A stretch of DNA of 34,636 nt from NCBI GenBank assembly GCA_964649415.1, contig CAZYSK010000062.1:1-34636 (forward strand), in the 5' to 3' direction. Positions within the stretch are counted from its first letter, which is position 1. Each line of letters starts with the position of its first letter. The position numbers and the translations under genes were made by a program. The notes beneath the pieces are model-generated. The model did no database searches. It was not told the origin of the DNA and was given only the letters and a program-made list of their open reading frames with translations. Positions 16,574 through 25,248 of this stretch are shown in pieces. Source of the DNA: CAZYSK01 sp964649415 (GTDB taxonomy: Bacteria; Chloroflexota; Anaerolineae; B4-G1).

Positions 16574-17878
16574 ATGGAAACCGATGTCATGATGTATCGC
16601 GTTCCGTATGGCAATAGTGAGATAGCATTTCAACTGCCCGCCCACATGCGGAGCACCGTGCTCGCATCCAAGCCTATAGAACCGCTGCCTGACGTGGAAG
16701 GGGCTATCGCCGAGGCGCTGGCCCATCCCGTGGGTGCGCCGCCCTTGCGGGAGATGGCGCAGCCGGGCGACCGGGTCTGCATCGTCTTCACCGACGTCAC
16801 CCGCGCCAGCCCCGACCACCTGCTGGTGCCCGCTCTGCTGGGAGAACTGGCAGCGGCCGGGGTGCGCGACGAGGACATCACCCTCCTGTGCGGCATCGGC
16901 ATGCACCGGCCTTCGACGCTCGAAGAGAAGATCGCCAAGCTGGGGCAGGCGGTGGTGGACCGCTACCGCGTGATTGACAACGAGCCGCAGAACCCCGAGG
17001 CGCTGGTGGACCTGGGCGTGACGCCCGGAGGCGTGCCGGTTTCGGCACACCGGGCGGCGGTGGAGGTCGACCTGCTGATCGTGACCGGGCTGGTAGAGCC
17101 TCACCAGTACGCGGGCTACTCCGGCGGGCGCAAGACTGTGGCCGTGGGGGCGGCGGGCGAGCCACTGATCGCTCACACCCACGGGCCGGACTTCCTGGAC
17201 CACCCCGGCACCCGGCTGGGCCGGATCGAGGGGAATCCTTTCCACGAGGCAGTCACCGAGGCTGCCCGCCGTGCGGGCCTGCGCTTCATCCTGAACGTCG
17301 TGCTGGACGACGAGAAGCGCGTCGTGTGCGTCAAAGCAGGAGAGCCGGTGGAGACGCACCGGCAGTTGGTGGCGTTCGCCCGCTCCATCTACGAGGTGAG
17401 CATTCCCCACCAGTACGACGTTGCCATCGGCGGGGTGGGCTATCCCAAGGACGCCAACCTCTACCAGGCGAGCCGCGCCGCATCCTACCTGTTCTTCGCC
17501 CCCACGCCCGTCGTCAGACCGGGGGGATTTCTCATCATCCCGGCCCGCTGCGAGGAGGGGGCCGGGGCAGGCGTGGGGGAACAGCGGTTCCTCGCTGCGA
17601 TGCGGGACGCTCCTGACGTGCAAACCATCCTGGACGACGCCCGCCGTCACGGTTACCCGCCGGGCCAACAGCGGGCCTTCGTGATGGCGAAGGTACTGGA
17701 GGAAGCACGGGTAGTCATCGTGGGCAGTGAATGCCCGGACGTCATCGCTGCCTGCAAGATGACGCCCGCCGCGACGATAGAAAAGGCACTGGCCCTGGCG
17801 GCCCGCGAACTGGGGGACGAGCTCGACGTGCTGGTCGTGCCCCACGCCCTGCTGACGCTACCGGTGGTACAGCAATAG
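16574..17878 (+). CDS. larA: Nickel-dependent lactate racemase family protein LarA
   Basis: LarA interconverts L- and D-lactate (or related 2-hydroxyacids) with a nickel-pincer nucleotide covalently held by a lysine. Counting from ATG 16574, H111 (GMHRPS), H177 (EPHQYAGYSGGRK), K187 and H203 (HTHG) align with H108, H174, K184 and H200 of the Lactobacillus plantarum enzyme. Length (434) is normal. The start is uncertain: ATG 16562, 16574, 16589 and 16592 are all in frame without a good SD. A weak TTGACT/TAGCCT pair lies at 16531-16560 inside the nuclease gene's end. The cofactor genes larB, larC and larE are not in this window. It begins 26 bp after the nuclease stop. Confidence 0.9.
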   Translation: METDVMMYRVPYGNSEIAFQLPAHMRSTVLASKPIEPLPDVEGAIAEALAHPVGAPPLREMAQPGDRVCIVFTDVTRASPDHLLVPALLGELAAAGVRDEDITLLCGIGMHRPSTLEEKIAKLGQAVVDRYRVIDNEPQNPEALVDLGVTPGGVPVSAHRAAVEVDLLIVTGLVEPHQYAGYSGGRKTVAVGAAGEPLIAHTHGPDFLDHPGTRLGRIEGNPFHEAVTEAARRAGLRFILNVVLDDEKRVVCVKAGEPVETHRQLVAFARSIYEVSIPHQYDVAIGGVGYPKDANLYQASRAASYLFFAPTPVVRPGGFLIIPARCEEGAGAGVGEQRFLAAMRDAPDVQTILDDARRHGYPPGQQRAFVMAKVLEEARVVIVGSECPDVIAACKMTPAATIEKALALAARELGDELDVLVVPHALLTLPVVQQ

Positions 17879-17879
17879 G

Positions 17880-17951
17880 ACCAATCTACCAATTTGCCGA
17901 CTTACCAACCTACTATGACCCAAGCGAGCAATTTACCAACTGACCAATCTA
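17880..17951. repeat. Nine 8-base repeat units spanning the start of the Fe-S protein gene
   Basis: ACCAATCT, ACCAATTT, GCCGACTT, ACCAACCT, ACTATGAC, CCAAGCGA, GCAATTTA, CCAACTGA and CCAATCTA run head to tail. The array supplies both the spacer after larA and the first codons of the next gene. Confidence 0.75.
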
Positions 17952-19114
17952 CCACGGCCGAATCCGCCGAGGACGAAGCGCGCCACTGCGTCCGCTGCGG
18001 GCTCTGTCTCTCTGTATGCCCCGGCTATCGCCAGAGTCTGAACGAGACCGATTCGCCTCGGGCGCGGGTGGCGCTGGTGCGCGCCCTCAAGGAAGGGCTG
18101 CTGCAGAGCCCCAACGATGGGTACACGGACGCCTTCTTCCGCTGCCTGATGTGCGGTGCGTGCACCTTTGCCTGCCCTAGCGGCGTCGCCGTGGATCGCA
18201 TCCTGGAGCTGACACGCGGCGAACTGGCCAGCGAGGGACTGCTGCCCGAGGCCCTCTCCGACCTCGACGCCCGCATCTCGGAGTACCGCAACATCTCGGC
18301 CGAGGCCAACGAGGGGCGGCTGATCTGGGCCGAGAACCTCCCCAAGCCCCCCACCGGCCTGGGCAAAGAACAGGCCGAGGTGGCCTACTTCGTCGGCTGC
18401 GTCAGTTCCTTCTTCCCCCGCAGCTACAAGGTGCCCCAGGCATTCGTGCAGATCCTCGACCGCGCCGGTGTGGACTACGCGCTGCTGGGTGGGACCGAGT
18501 GGTGCTGCGGCTACCCAATGTTCATCAACGGAGAACTGGACCGCGCCCGTGAGCTGATCCGCCACAACGTGGACGCGGTACGGGCGATGGGAGCGAAAAA
18601 GGTCGTGACGACCTGCCCATCCTGTTTCCACTTCTGGAAACACTCCTACCCCGCCGCCCTGGGAGTTGATAAGCTAGAGGACCTGGGGCTGGAGGTCCAG
18701 CACGCCACCGAGTTCCTGGCCGACCTGCTGGAAACAGGCGACGTCGAACTGCACGAAGTGCGGGAGGACGTGACCTATCACGATCCGTGCGACCTGGGGC
18801 GCAAGGGTGGCGTGACCGAGGCACCGCGCCGCATCCTGGCCCAGATCCCCGGTCTGCGCCTGGTCGAGATGGCGGAGAACCGGGATAGCTCCCACTGCTG
18901 CGGCGGCGGCGGAAACCTGGAGACCTTCGCCCCCGAGGTGAGCAAGGCGGTTTCCCGCACGCGCATCCGCCAGGCCGCCGAGGTCGGAGCAAAGACCGTC
19001 GTCTCTGCCTGCCAACAGTGTGAGCGGACGCTGGCCAACGCCGCCCGCGCCGAGCGGCTGCGCATCCGCGTCAAGGACATCAACGAACTCGTGCTGGAGG
19101 CGATGAGGGGATAG
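17915..19114 (+). CDS. GlcF/LldE-like Fe-S oxidoreductase subunit
   Basis: A 399-residue cytoplasmic electron-transfer subunit. Two 4Fe-4S ferredoxin motifs come first (C25xxC28xxC31xxxC35 and C77xxC80xxC83xxxC87), then two CCG (cysteine-rich) domains: WCCGYP with TCPSC, and HCCGGGGN with CQQCE. This is the layout of glycolate/lactate oxidase GlcF and HdrD-like proteins. With the GlcD-like flavoprotein downstream it probably passes electrons from D-lactate or glycolate to the quinone pool or another carrier. The first 12 codons derive from an 8-base repeat array, there is no SD, and a TTG at 17894 is an alternative start. The first residues match no family sequence, and the true start may be later. 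Confidence 0.9.
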   Translation: MTQASNLPTDQSTTAESAEDEARHCVRCGLCLSVCPGYRQSLNETDSPRARVALVRALKEGLLQSPNDGYTDAFFRCLMCGACTFACPSGVAVDRILELTRGELASEGLLPEALSDLDARISEYRNISAEANEGRLIWAENLPKPPTGLGKEQAEVAYFVGCVSSFFPRSYKVPQAFVQILDRAGVDYALLGGTEWCCGYPMFINGELDRARELIRHNVDAVRAMGAKKVVTTCPSCFHFWKHSYPAALGVDKLEDLGLEVQHATEFLADLLETGDVELHEVREDVTYHDPCDLGRKGGVTEAPRRILAQIPGLRLVEMAENRDSSHCCGGGGNLETFAPEVSKAVSRTRIRQAAEVGAKTVVSACQQCERTLANAARAERLRIRVKDINELVLEAMRG

Positions 19115-19126
19115 GCGACCCGGTAG

Positions 19127-19146
19127 AGACGCAAGATTTTGCGTCT
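19127..19146. repeat. Palindrome AGACGCAA-N4-TTGCGTCT, copy 1
   Basis: Perfect 8-bp arms around GATT. The same arms with the loop AATC (the reverse complement of GATT) recur at 23602-23621 inside a membrane-protein gene, so the two are inverted copies of one element. Confidence 0.8.
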
Positions 19147-19184
19147 GCACGGCGGCAGAAAGGAAATGGGGCCACCGGCCAAAT

Positions 19185-19201
19185 GCCAGCAAGATGCTGG
19201 C
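19185..19201. repeat. Hairpin GCCAGCAAGATGCTGGC in an intergenic spacer
   Basis: A 7-bp perfect stem around AGA, followed by GGTCCAGG, in the 117-bp spacer before the flavoprotein gene. No T-run follows, so it is not a clear terminator. Confidence 0.55.
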
Positions 19202-19231
19202 GGTCCAGGTCCGAAGGGCAATGGAGGGTAG

Positions 19232-20632
19232 ATGACAGGACAGTGGATACAGGAACTGAGAGAGGCGATTGGCGACCACAAGGTGCTTTCCTCACCCGTG
19301 GATCTGGTCGCTTACTCTTTCGACGGCACGTTTGAACAGCAACTGCCGGATGCCGCCGTGCTGCCGGAGACGACGGAGGAGGTAGCGGCGGTGGTTCGGA
19401 TCGCCGCCCGGCATGGTCTGCCTCTCATCGCCCGGGGTATGTCGAGCGGGCTGGCCGGTGGCTCTATTCCAAGCGGTGGCGGCATCGTCGTCTCTCTGAC
19501 CCGCATGAACCGCGTGCTTGAGATCGACGAGGAGAACATGACCGTGGCCGTCCAGGCGGGGGTCGTCACCGCCGACCTGGAGGCCGAGGTGGCCAAGGTA
19601 GGGCTCCTCTACCCGCCCGATCCCTCCAGCAACAAGCAATCCACTATCGGCGGGAACATCGCCTGCAACGCCGGAGGGCCCCGCTGCCTCAAGTATGGCG
19701 TCACAGGGGACTACGTGATGGGCCTGACCGTCGTGCTGGCCGATGGACGGATTCTGAAAACCGGTGGCAAGCCGATCAAGAACGTGGTCGGCTACGACAT
19801 GACCTCCCTCTTCGTCGGTTCGGAGGGGACGTTGTGCATCATCACCGAGGCGCTGCTGCGGCTGATGACCATGCCGCAGTTCGCGCGCACCGCCCGCGCC
19901 GAGTTCCTCTCGCTGGAGGACGCATCCCGCACCGTCAACGCCATCCTCGCTGCTGGCGTCGTCCCGGCGACATTGGAATTGATGGACGAGACGGCTATCG
20001 TCTGCATTGAGGAGGCGATGCACCTGGGGCTACCCGTGGATGCCAAAGCGATGTTGATCATCGAGACGGATGGCTCGGACGAGGAGACCGTCCTGCGGGA
20101 GATCAAGACGGCGGCCCGCGTCTGCCGGGAGAACGGCGCCCGCGGGGTCCGCGTGGCACGGGACGAGGAAGAGCGGGCCGATCTGTGGCGTGCGCGTCGA
20201 AGCGTGAGCCCATCGCTGGCGCGCAAGGCCCCCAACAAGCTGGGGGAAGATATCACTGTTCCCCGCAGCGCCATCCCCGAAGCGGTGCGCCGCATCAAGG
20301 CCATCAGCGCCCAATACGGGCTGCCCATCGTCGTGTTCGGCCACGCCGGGGACGGCAACCTGCACCCCAATATCCTCTTCGACCGCCGCGACCCGGAACA
20401 GTGGGAGAAGGTTGAGCACATGGTGGGGGAGATATTCAACGTCGCGCTAGACCTGGGGGGCACCTTGAGCGGTGAACACGGCATCGGCACATTCAAGCTG
20501 CCCTACGTGACCGAGGCCCTGGGTCCGACGTCCATCGACGTCCAGTGGCGTGTCAAGCAGGCGCTGGACCCACAGAACATCCTGAATCCAGGCAAGGTTC
20601 TGCCGCCGGATTGGGACAATCCGCAGCCCTAG
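19232..20632 (+). CDS. GlcD-like FAD-linked D-lactate/glycolate dehydrogenase subunit
   Basis: A 466-residue flavoprotein of the PCMH/VAO type. The N-terminal FAD-binding domain (about 36-210) shows the pattern VLPETTEEVAAVVRIA ... ARGMSSGLAGG, STIGGNIACNAGG and VVGYDMTSLFVGSEGT. The C-terminal FAD-oxidase cap ends with VVFGHAGDGNLHPN, TLSGEHGIG and ALDPQNILNPGK, typical of GlcD and bacterial D-lactate dehydrogenases. GGAGGG at 19223-19228 sets the ATG at 19232. Beside LarA and the GlcF-like protein it gives a route L-lactate to D-lactate to pyruvate; glycolate is the main alternative substrate. Confidence 0.92.
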   Translation: MTGQWIQELREAIGDHKVLSSPVDLVAYSFDGTFEQQLPDAAVLPETTEEVAAVVRIAARHGLPLIARGMSSGLAGGSIPSGGGIVVSLTRMNRVLEIDEENMTVAVQAGVVTADLEAEVAKVGLLYPPDPSSNKQSTIGGNIACNAGGPRCLKYGVTGDYVMGLTVVLADGRILKTGGKPIKNVVGYDMTSLFVGSEGTLCIITEALLRLMTMPQFARTARAEFLSLEDASRTVNAILAAGVVPATLELMDETAIVCIEEAMHLGLPVDAKAMLIIETDGSDEETVLREIKTAARVCRENGARGVRVARDEEERADLWRARRSVSPSLARKAPNKLGEDITVPRSAIPEAVRRIKAISAQYGLPIVVFGHAGDGNLHPNILFDRRDPEQWEKVEHMVGEIFNVALDLGGTLSGEHGIGTFKLPYVTEALGPTSIDVQWRVKQALDPQNILNPGKVLPPDWDNPQP

Positions 20633-20679
20633 GCGGCATCCCGGATGCTCCAGTCCGCCCCACACACACCATGGATTAT

Positions 20680-20830
20680 CGTCAAACGTCAAGCGCGACA
20701 GGAACGCGGGCATCTCTGCCCGCCAGCGTCAAACGTCAAGCGTCAAGCGTGACGGGAACGCGGTCATCCCTGCCCGTCAGCGTCAAACGTCAAACGCCAA
20801 GCGTGACAGGAACGCGGTCATCCCCGGACG
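20680..20830. repeat. Three tandem composite repeats (heptamers plus hairpin) before a glycosyltransferase gene
   Basis: Units at 20680-20726 (47 bp), 20727-20780 (54 bp) and 20781-20830 (50 bp) each open with CGTCAAA/CGTCAAG heptamers, followed by GCG(C/T)GACAGGAACGCG and a GGGCATCCCTGCCC hairpin. The first and second differ by one extra heptamer. The same hairpin block plus other heptamers recurs at 23536-23600 within the next gene. Confidence 0.8.
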
Positions 20831-20838
20831 CAGGAACA

Positions 20839-22974
20839 ATGTCCGCGCCCGCCAACCCTCAACCTCCAGCTTCCAACCTCCAACCTCCAACTTCCAACCT
20901 CCAACTTCCAACCTCCAACCGGAAGTCTGGCGAGGTGTTCTGGTTGCTCGTGGTGACGGCTCTTGCCCTGATCATACGCCTGCCGTATTGGCGGACAATC
21001 CCCGCTGCCGGTGACGAGGCCAAGCAAGTCGTCTACGCCCTGCAAATCGCGCAGGGGCAGGGTTTCCCCCTGGTTGGTAACGACGCCTACGCTGGCCCGT
21101 TTTTCTTCTACCTGCTGGCGCTGCTGATCCGCCTGGGGGCCAGCGATCCATTCATGGGGCGCACGGTGGTCCTGGTGACAGGCACCCTGACCGCGACCAT
21201 CACCTACGCATGGTGTCGCCAATTGGGCGGACGCAGCCGACGGCAAACGGTCGGGATCAATGTCCTCGGACGCAGGATCAAGATCCGCGGGAACCGTGTG
21301 GCAAGCCTGACAGCCGCCGGGCTCGTCGCCGCCAACCCGCACCTGATTCTCCTGAACAGCCACGTGGGGGGCACGACGTTGCTCCTGCCGTTCTTCACCA
21401 CCCTGTTTCTGTATCTCCTGTCTCGCGCCGTTGAAACAGACCGCCCCGGGTGGTTGATCGCCGCCGCGGTGATGGGCGGCCTGGCGATCCAATCCAACCC
21501 GGTCGCCGGACTGGCAGTCGCAGGTGGCTGGGTGTGGGCCACTTTCCGTGTACGCCGATCCCAACGCTTAGGCAGGCGCTGGCCCCTCTGGCCTCTCGTG
21601 ACCGGTCTCTGCGTGGCGTTTGTGTACAGCCCCGTGATCGTATACAATATCACCTCGGGCATGGATAGCGTAGAAGTCCTGGATCAGCGCCCATATCTGT
21701 GGGAGACCCATCCGACCATCCAGACGTTCCTATCCAATGAATCGCGCCTGGCCCAGCAACTCGTGCGCCAGGTCAGCGGCGCGTTGGCCGGGGATGAGAC
21801 CTTCCGCAGCCTTCTGGGAGTCCCGCTGGTGTTCCTGGTATGGATGGTGGCCGGACTGGCCTACGTGACCCGCCGGGTCTCGCTGCTGCCACTCGCGGTG
21901 ATCTCCCCTTTCGTCCTCGTGCTCCCCGTCGTGAGCAGTCACTACGGCTTGCTCGACCCCATCCGGTTCACGTCCCTCCTCACGCCGGTTTTCGCCGTCT
22001 GCATGGGGCTGTTCTTCACCGTGGCGCTGGACCGCGCCGCGGCGCTCAAAAGCGCGAATAGAACAGGCAGGCTCCCGGTGCGTGTTGCCACGTGCGCCCT
22101 GCTCGTGGCGCTGATGGCATACCCGCTCGTCTCGCTGTGGCGGTATTATCGCTCCATTGAGCAGAACCAGCAGAGCGGGCGCGCCCTGATGAACCTCTCG
22201 CACCAGATGGTCGCGGCCAATGACGGAGAGCCGGCCTATATCAGCCATAGCCTTGGCACGATGGCCGTCAAGGGAATCCCCTATGTGCCGCGCGCCTACC
22301 TCGTACTCGCCGACATCCGGCATGAATTCCTGCCGCCAGATCAGATCGTCGGGCGGCTGTTCGAGCTTCCGGGGGCCGCATCGATGCTCATCAGCGACCA
22401 GGACGCCGAGGTCATACGACAGTTCGCCCCCCTCACGCGGTGGGCCGGCCCGGCGAACGAGGAAGCGCAGCGGCGAGGATACGGCCTCTACATCCTGGGT
22501 ACCGGGTCAGTGCTTACCCGGCCCGACTTCGTGCGAACGGGCGATGAAGCGCTCGGCGTCGCACCGCGGGTGCCCGTCGGAACCCCGATAGGCGAGGGGA
22601 TAGAGCTGATCGGCTATGACACCCCCACCAGCATCCCAGCCGGCGAGATGCTGCACTTGACCGTCTACTGGAAGGCGACCGCCCCTATGCCTTCCGGGAC
22701 GTATATGGGGTTCGTGCACTTGAGCGATCCGGCGACGACGGCCCTCGTCGCGCAGGACGACCACGTGCTGGGCCAAGATCAGTACCCGCTCAACGCCTGG
22801 CAATCACAGGACGTCGTCGTGGATCATTACGTCCTGCCTGTGCCGGATGACGTGGCGCCCGGCGAGTACGCCCTGCGGGCCGGCGTCTACACCTGGCCCA
22901 ATCTGACCCGCCTGAACGTGGCCGAACATCCGGATGACGTCATCGAGTTAGGGCACGTGGAAGTAGGGGAATAG
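20839..22974 (+). CDS. GT39/ArnT-like membrane glycosyltransferase
   Basis: A 711-residue polytopic protein. After a repeat-derived, hydrophilic N-terminus (Pro/Asn/Gln-rich heptapeptides, about residues 5-28) come about ten membrane helices. The first helix is followed by RLPYWRTIPAAGDEAKQ, where GDEA matches the catalytic acidic motif in the first outer loop of GT-C (PMT/ArnT) enzymes that use lipid-linked sugars. The last about 125 residues form a beta-rich outer domain (LTVYWKATAPMPSG ... GEYALRAGVYTW) that also ends the DUF2723-type protein downstream. ATG 20839 has CAGGAA upstream; ATG 20671 would add 56 more repeat-coded residues. The acceptor is unknown. It is followed after 3 bases by another polytopic protein, so the three are probably one operon. 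Confidence 0.8.
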   Translation: MSAPANPQPPASNLQPPTSNLQLPTSNRKSGEVFWLLVVTALALIIRLPYWRTIPAAGDEAKQVVYALQIAQGQGFPLVGNDAYAGPFFFYLLALLIRLGASDPFMGRTVVLVTGTLTATITYAWCRQLGGRSRRQTVGINVLGRRIKIRGNRVASLTAAGLVAANPHLILLNSHVGGTTLLLPFFTTLFLYLLSRAVETDRPGWLIAAAVMGGLAIQSNPVAGLAVAGGWVWATFRVRRSQRLGRRWPLWPLVTGLCVAFVYSPVIVYNITSGMDSVEVLDQRPYLWETHPTIQTFLSNESRLAQQLVRQVSGALAGDETFRSLLGVPLVFLVWMVAGLAYVTRRVSLLPLAVISPFVLVLPVVSSHYGLLDPIRFTSLLTPVFAVCMGLFFTVALDRAAALKSANRTGRLPVRVATCALLVALMAYPLVSLWRYYRSIEQNQQSGRALMNLSHQMVAANDGEPAYISHSLGTMAVKGIPYVPRAYLVLADIRHEFLPPDQIVGRLFELPGAASMLISDQDAEVIRQFAPLTRWAGPANEEAQRRGYGLYILGTGSVLTRPDFVRTGDEALGVAPRVPVGTPIGEGIELIGYDTPTSIPAGEMLHLTVYWKATAPMPSGTYMGFVHLSDPATTALVAQDDHVLGQDQYPLNAWQSQDVVVDHYVLPVPDDVAPGEYALRAGVYTWPNLTRLNVAEHPDDVIELGHVEVGE
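20853..20920. repeat. CTCCAAC/TTCCAAC heptamer array inside a CDS
   Basis: About nine 7-base units run through codons of the glycosyltransferase gene. Because 3 x 7 bases make 7 codons, the array encodes a repeating heptapeptide of the type SNLQPPT. Confidence 0.85.
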
Positions 22975-22977
22975 CTC

Positions 22978-25248
22978 ATGCTTGGAGGTCCGAGGAATCG
23001 CCGTCTGCCACGGGGTGTGTCGCTCATCGTCGCCCTGATCGTGTTCTTGCTGTTGACTGGGCTGGCTTTGGACAACCTGATACTGCACTTCGCGGACGCG
23101 CTGCCGAAGGACAACATATACTACGATTACGCCATATTCTGCTGGGACATGTGGTGGATGCGTCACGCCCTGGTCGAGCTGCGGACAGATCCCTTGACGA
23201 CGGACTACGTCGTCTACCCCTTCACGCACAGCCTGGCCTTGCACGTCCTGACGCCGTTCTGGAGCCTTCTTTCCATTCCTCTTCAGTCGTTCATGGACCT
23301 GAACGTTATCCTGAATGCGTTCATAGTGATTTCCTTTCTCCTCACCGCCTACTTCACTTCGCTGTTTGCCCACCGCCATGGGAGTTCGTGGCCTCTTTCG
23401 ATACTGGCTGGCACCTTGATGGCGTTTACACCTGCCATGATTCGCCGGGCTATGCTGGGCCACATTAACATACTGCCGATGTGGTGGATTCCTCTCTCCC
23501 TGCTGGCGTTTGATCTCGCCTGCGACTCACAGCACCCGCGACGGGACCGCGGGCATCCCTGCCCGCCAGCCTCCAACCTCCAACCTCCAACCTCGTCCCC
23601 TAGACGCAAAATCTTGCGTCTCTACACCAACAACTTCCAACCTCCAACCTCCAACGTCCAGCTCTTCTCCGCTCTCCCGCTGGCTTTCTGTTTGTACGCC
23701 GCCCTGTTGACAGATTTTCAATACATGATGTGGGTGCCCGTAGTCCTCGGCCCATACGCCGTTTTCCGATTCCTGTCCCCAGAATTTCGCTCAGACCGAG
23801 GCCGTCAGTACAGGCTCCTGGCTCGCCTCGCCCTGGCCGTCCTGGTATTCGCCTGTCTGTTGCTGGTGTACCCTGCACGCCAATTGCTTCAGTTGGACAC
23901 GAGTGGCTACCCCCAGGCCTCCCTGGAGACCGCTCACGCCTACTCCCTTCCCGCGCTCGCACCTGTCCGCCCTGGGACGGGCGAATTCACGCTTGGGCTG
24001 CTCCTCGTCCCCCTCGCGATAGCGGTGTGGGTTCTGGATAAGGATCGAAAGAGGGGGATGGGGTGGTTGGCCATGGCAGCCATCGCGCTTCTTCTCGCCC
24101 TGGGCCCCTACCTGTCTTTGGAACCGTACACAGACTTTCGCCTCCCTTTGCCCTACCTCGCGCTCCATAAGCTACTACGCGGGCAGTACCGTACACCGGT
24201 GAGATTTGCCATTCCCGGGGTCTTCAGCCTGAGCGTGTTCGTCGCTACGAAAGGCCAGGCCGTGTTCGAGCGCCTGAGAGTGGCCCGCCCCGTTCGTCTC
24301 GCTTTGGTCGGTGGGCTGCTCGTCCTCATCGTCTTGGATTACGGCCTGCTGCGTCCGTTTCCGATCTTCTTCCCCAAAGAATACGCCGTGTATGAAGAGG
24401 TGGCAGAGGACCCTCGGGACGTCGTCCTGGTGGACGTGCCCCTGGGGATATTCAGTTACGCCCAGTTTGGGCATGGCGAAAAGCTGATCTACTACCAGGC
24501 CATCCACAAGAAACGGATTCCCAGCGGCGCCCTCTCTCGGTTGAGTTTGACCATCTACGACTATCTTCACTCATTCAACGTGCTCGAGGCCATGGCCGGG
24601 ATACAGGATCTCACCCCCGCTGCCACAGATGAACTCACACACCTGATTGAGGAGTGGGGCATCGGCTACGTCTTTGTCCACCGCGATATGTACTACCGGG
24701 AGCGGCTGAAACAACTGCCTCCGTTCTTGACAGAGCATCCCTCACTGTGTTTCTGGCGTGAAGAAGGGGACCTGTTGGCCTACCGGGCACGCCCACCGGA
24801 GGGCTGTCCCCCGCTGGAGGGGACCGGTCAAGTGAGCTTGGGCGCATCGGGGGACGTGGCGCACGTGGGCACCGGCTGGTATCCCCCGGAGAATATCGGC
24901 GGCGTCACGGGGCGCTGGGCAGGCGGCATCCCAACGGCCACGCTTCGACTCGACCTGCATCCGCAGACCTACTGCCTGAGCTTCAACGCATGGGCATATC
25001 CCCCCGACCAAAGCGTGACGGTTGAGGTCAACGAGGAAACGATCGCCGTGCACCCTATGCCGGAGGCGTGGACGGTCTACACCGCCACGATACCGGCCTC
25101 CACCATTCGGCCTGGGGAAGCGACGCACATCCGCTTTTCCCACGCGGCTCTGCTCGCGCCGAGCCAACGGACCAGCGGGGAAAGCACAGATGAACGCCCC
25201 TTGGGGGCAGCCTACGATTGGGTGGTAGTTGAGCCATGTGCAGACTAG
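22978..25248 (+). CDS. Polytopic membrane protein, GT-C-like, with in-frame repeat insertion
   Basis: A 756-residue protein with about ten membrane helices in the first 470 residues and a soluble beta-rich C-terminal part. The first outer loop has DNIYYDYAIFCWDMWWM, a possible acidic site as in GT-C transferases, but no family signature is secure. Residues about 185-225 lie between the helices WWIPLSLLAFDLAC and LFSALPLAFCLY and are coded entirely by a composite repeat (23536-23662) that keeps the frame. The C-terminal region (about 620-750) looks like a carbohydrate-binding beta sandwich. AGGGGAA before ATG 22978 is the SD. It overlaps the next gene by 13 bp if that starts at 25236. Confidence 0.75.
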   Translation: MLGGPRNRRLPRGVSLIVALIVFLLLTGLALDNLILHFADALPKDNIYYDYAIFCWDMWWMRHALVELRTDPLTTDYVVYPFTHSLALHVLTPFWSLLSIPLQSFMDLNVILNAFIVISFLLTAYFTSLFAHRHGSSWPLSILAGTLMAFTPAMIRRAMLGHINILPMWWIPLSLLAFDLACDSQHPRRDRGHPCPPASNLQPPTSSPRRKILRLYTNNFQPPTSNVQLFSALPLAFCLYAALLTDFQYMMWVPVVLGPYAVFRFLSPEFRSDRGRQYRLLARLALAVLVFACLLLVYPARQLLQLDTSGYPQASLETAHAYSLPALAPVRPGTGEFTLGLLLVPLAIAVWVLDKDRKRGMGWLAMAAIALLLALGPYLSLEPYTDFRLPLPYLALHKLLRGQYRTPVRFAIPGVFSLSVFVATKGQAVFERLRVARPVRLALVGGLLVLIVLDYGLLRPFPIFFPKEYAVYEEVAEDPRDVVLVDVPLGIFSYAQFGHGEKLIYYQAIHKKRIPSGALSRLSLTIYDYLHSFNVLEAMAGIQDLTPAATDELTHLIEEWGIGYVFVHRDMYYRERLKQLPPFLTEHPSLCFWREEGDLLAYRARPPEGCPPLEGTGQVSLGASGDVAHVGTGWYPPENIGGVTGRWAGGIPTATLRLDLHPQTYCLSFNAWAYPPDQSVTVEVNEETIAVHPMPEAWTVYTATIPASTIRPGEATHIRFSHAALLAPSQRTSGESTDERPLGAAYDWVVVEPCAD
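23536..23662. repeat. Composite repeat inserted in frame in a membrane-protein gene
   Basis: The order is a GGGCATCCCTGCCC hairpin block (as at 20680-20830), CTCCAAC heptamers, the palindrome AGACGCAA-AATC-TTGCGTCT at 23602-23621 (as at 19127), then more TTCCAAC/CTCCAAC heptamers. It is fully open in the host frame. Confidence 0.85.

Noticed and set aside
19185..19201. Intrinsic terminator after the Fe-S gene
   Set aside because: The stem is followed by GGTCCAGG, not by a T-run; it looks like a dispersed hairpin repeat.
20853..20920. Possible CRISPR array
   Set aside because: The units are contiguous 7-mers with no spacers; no cas gene is nearby.
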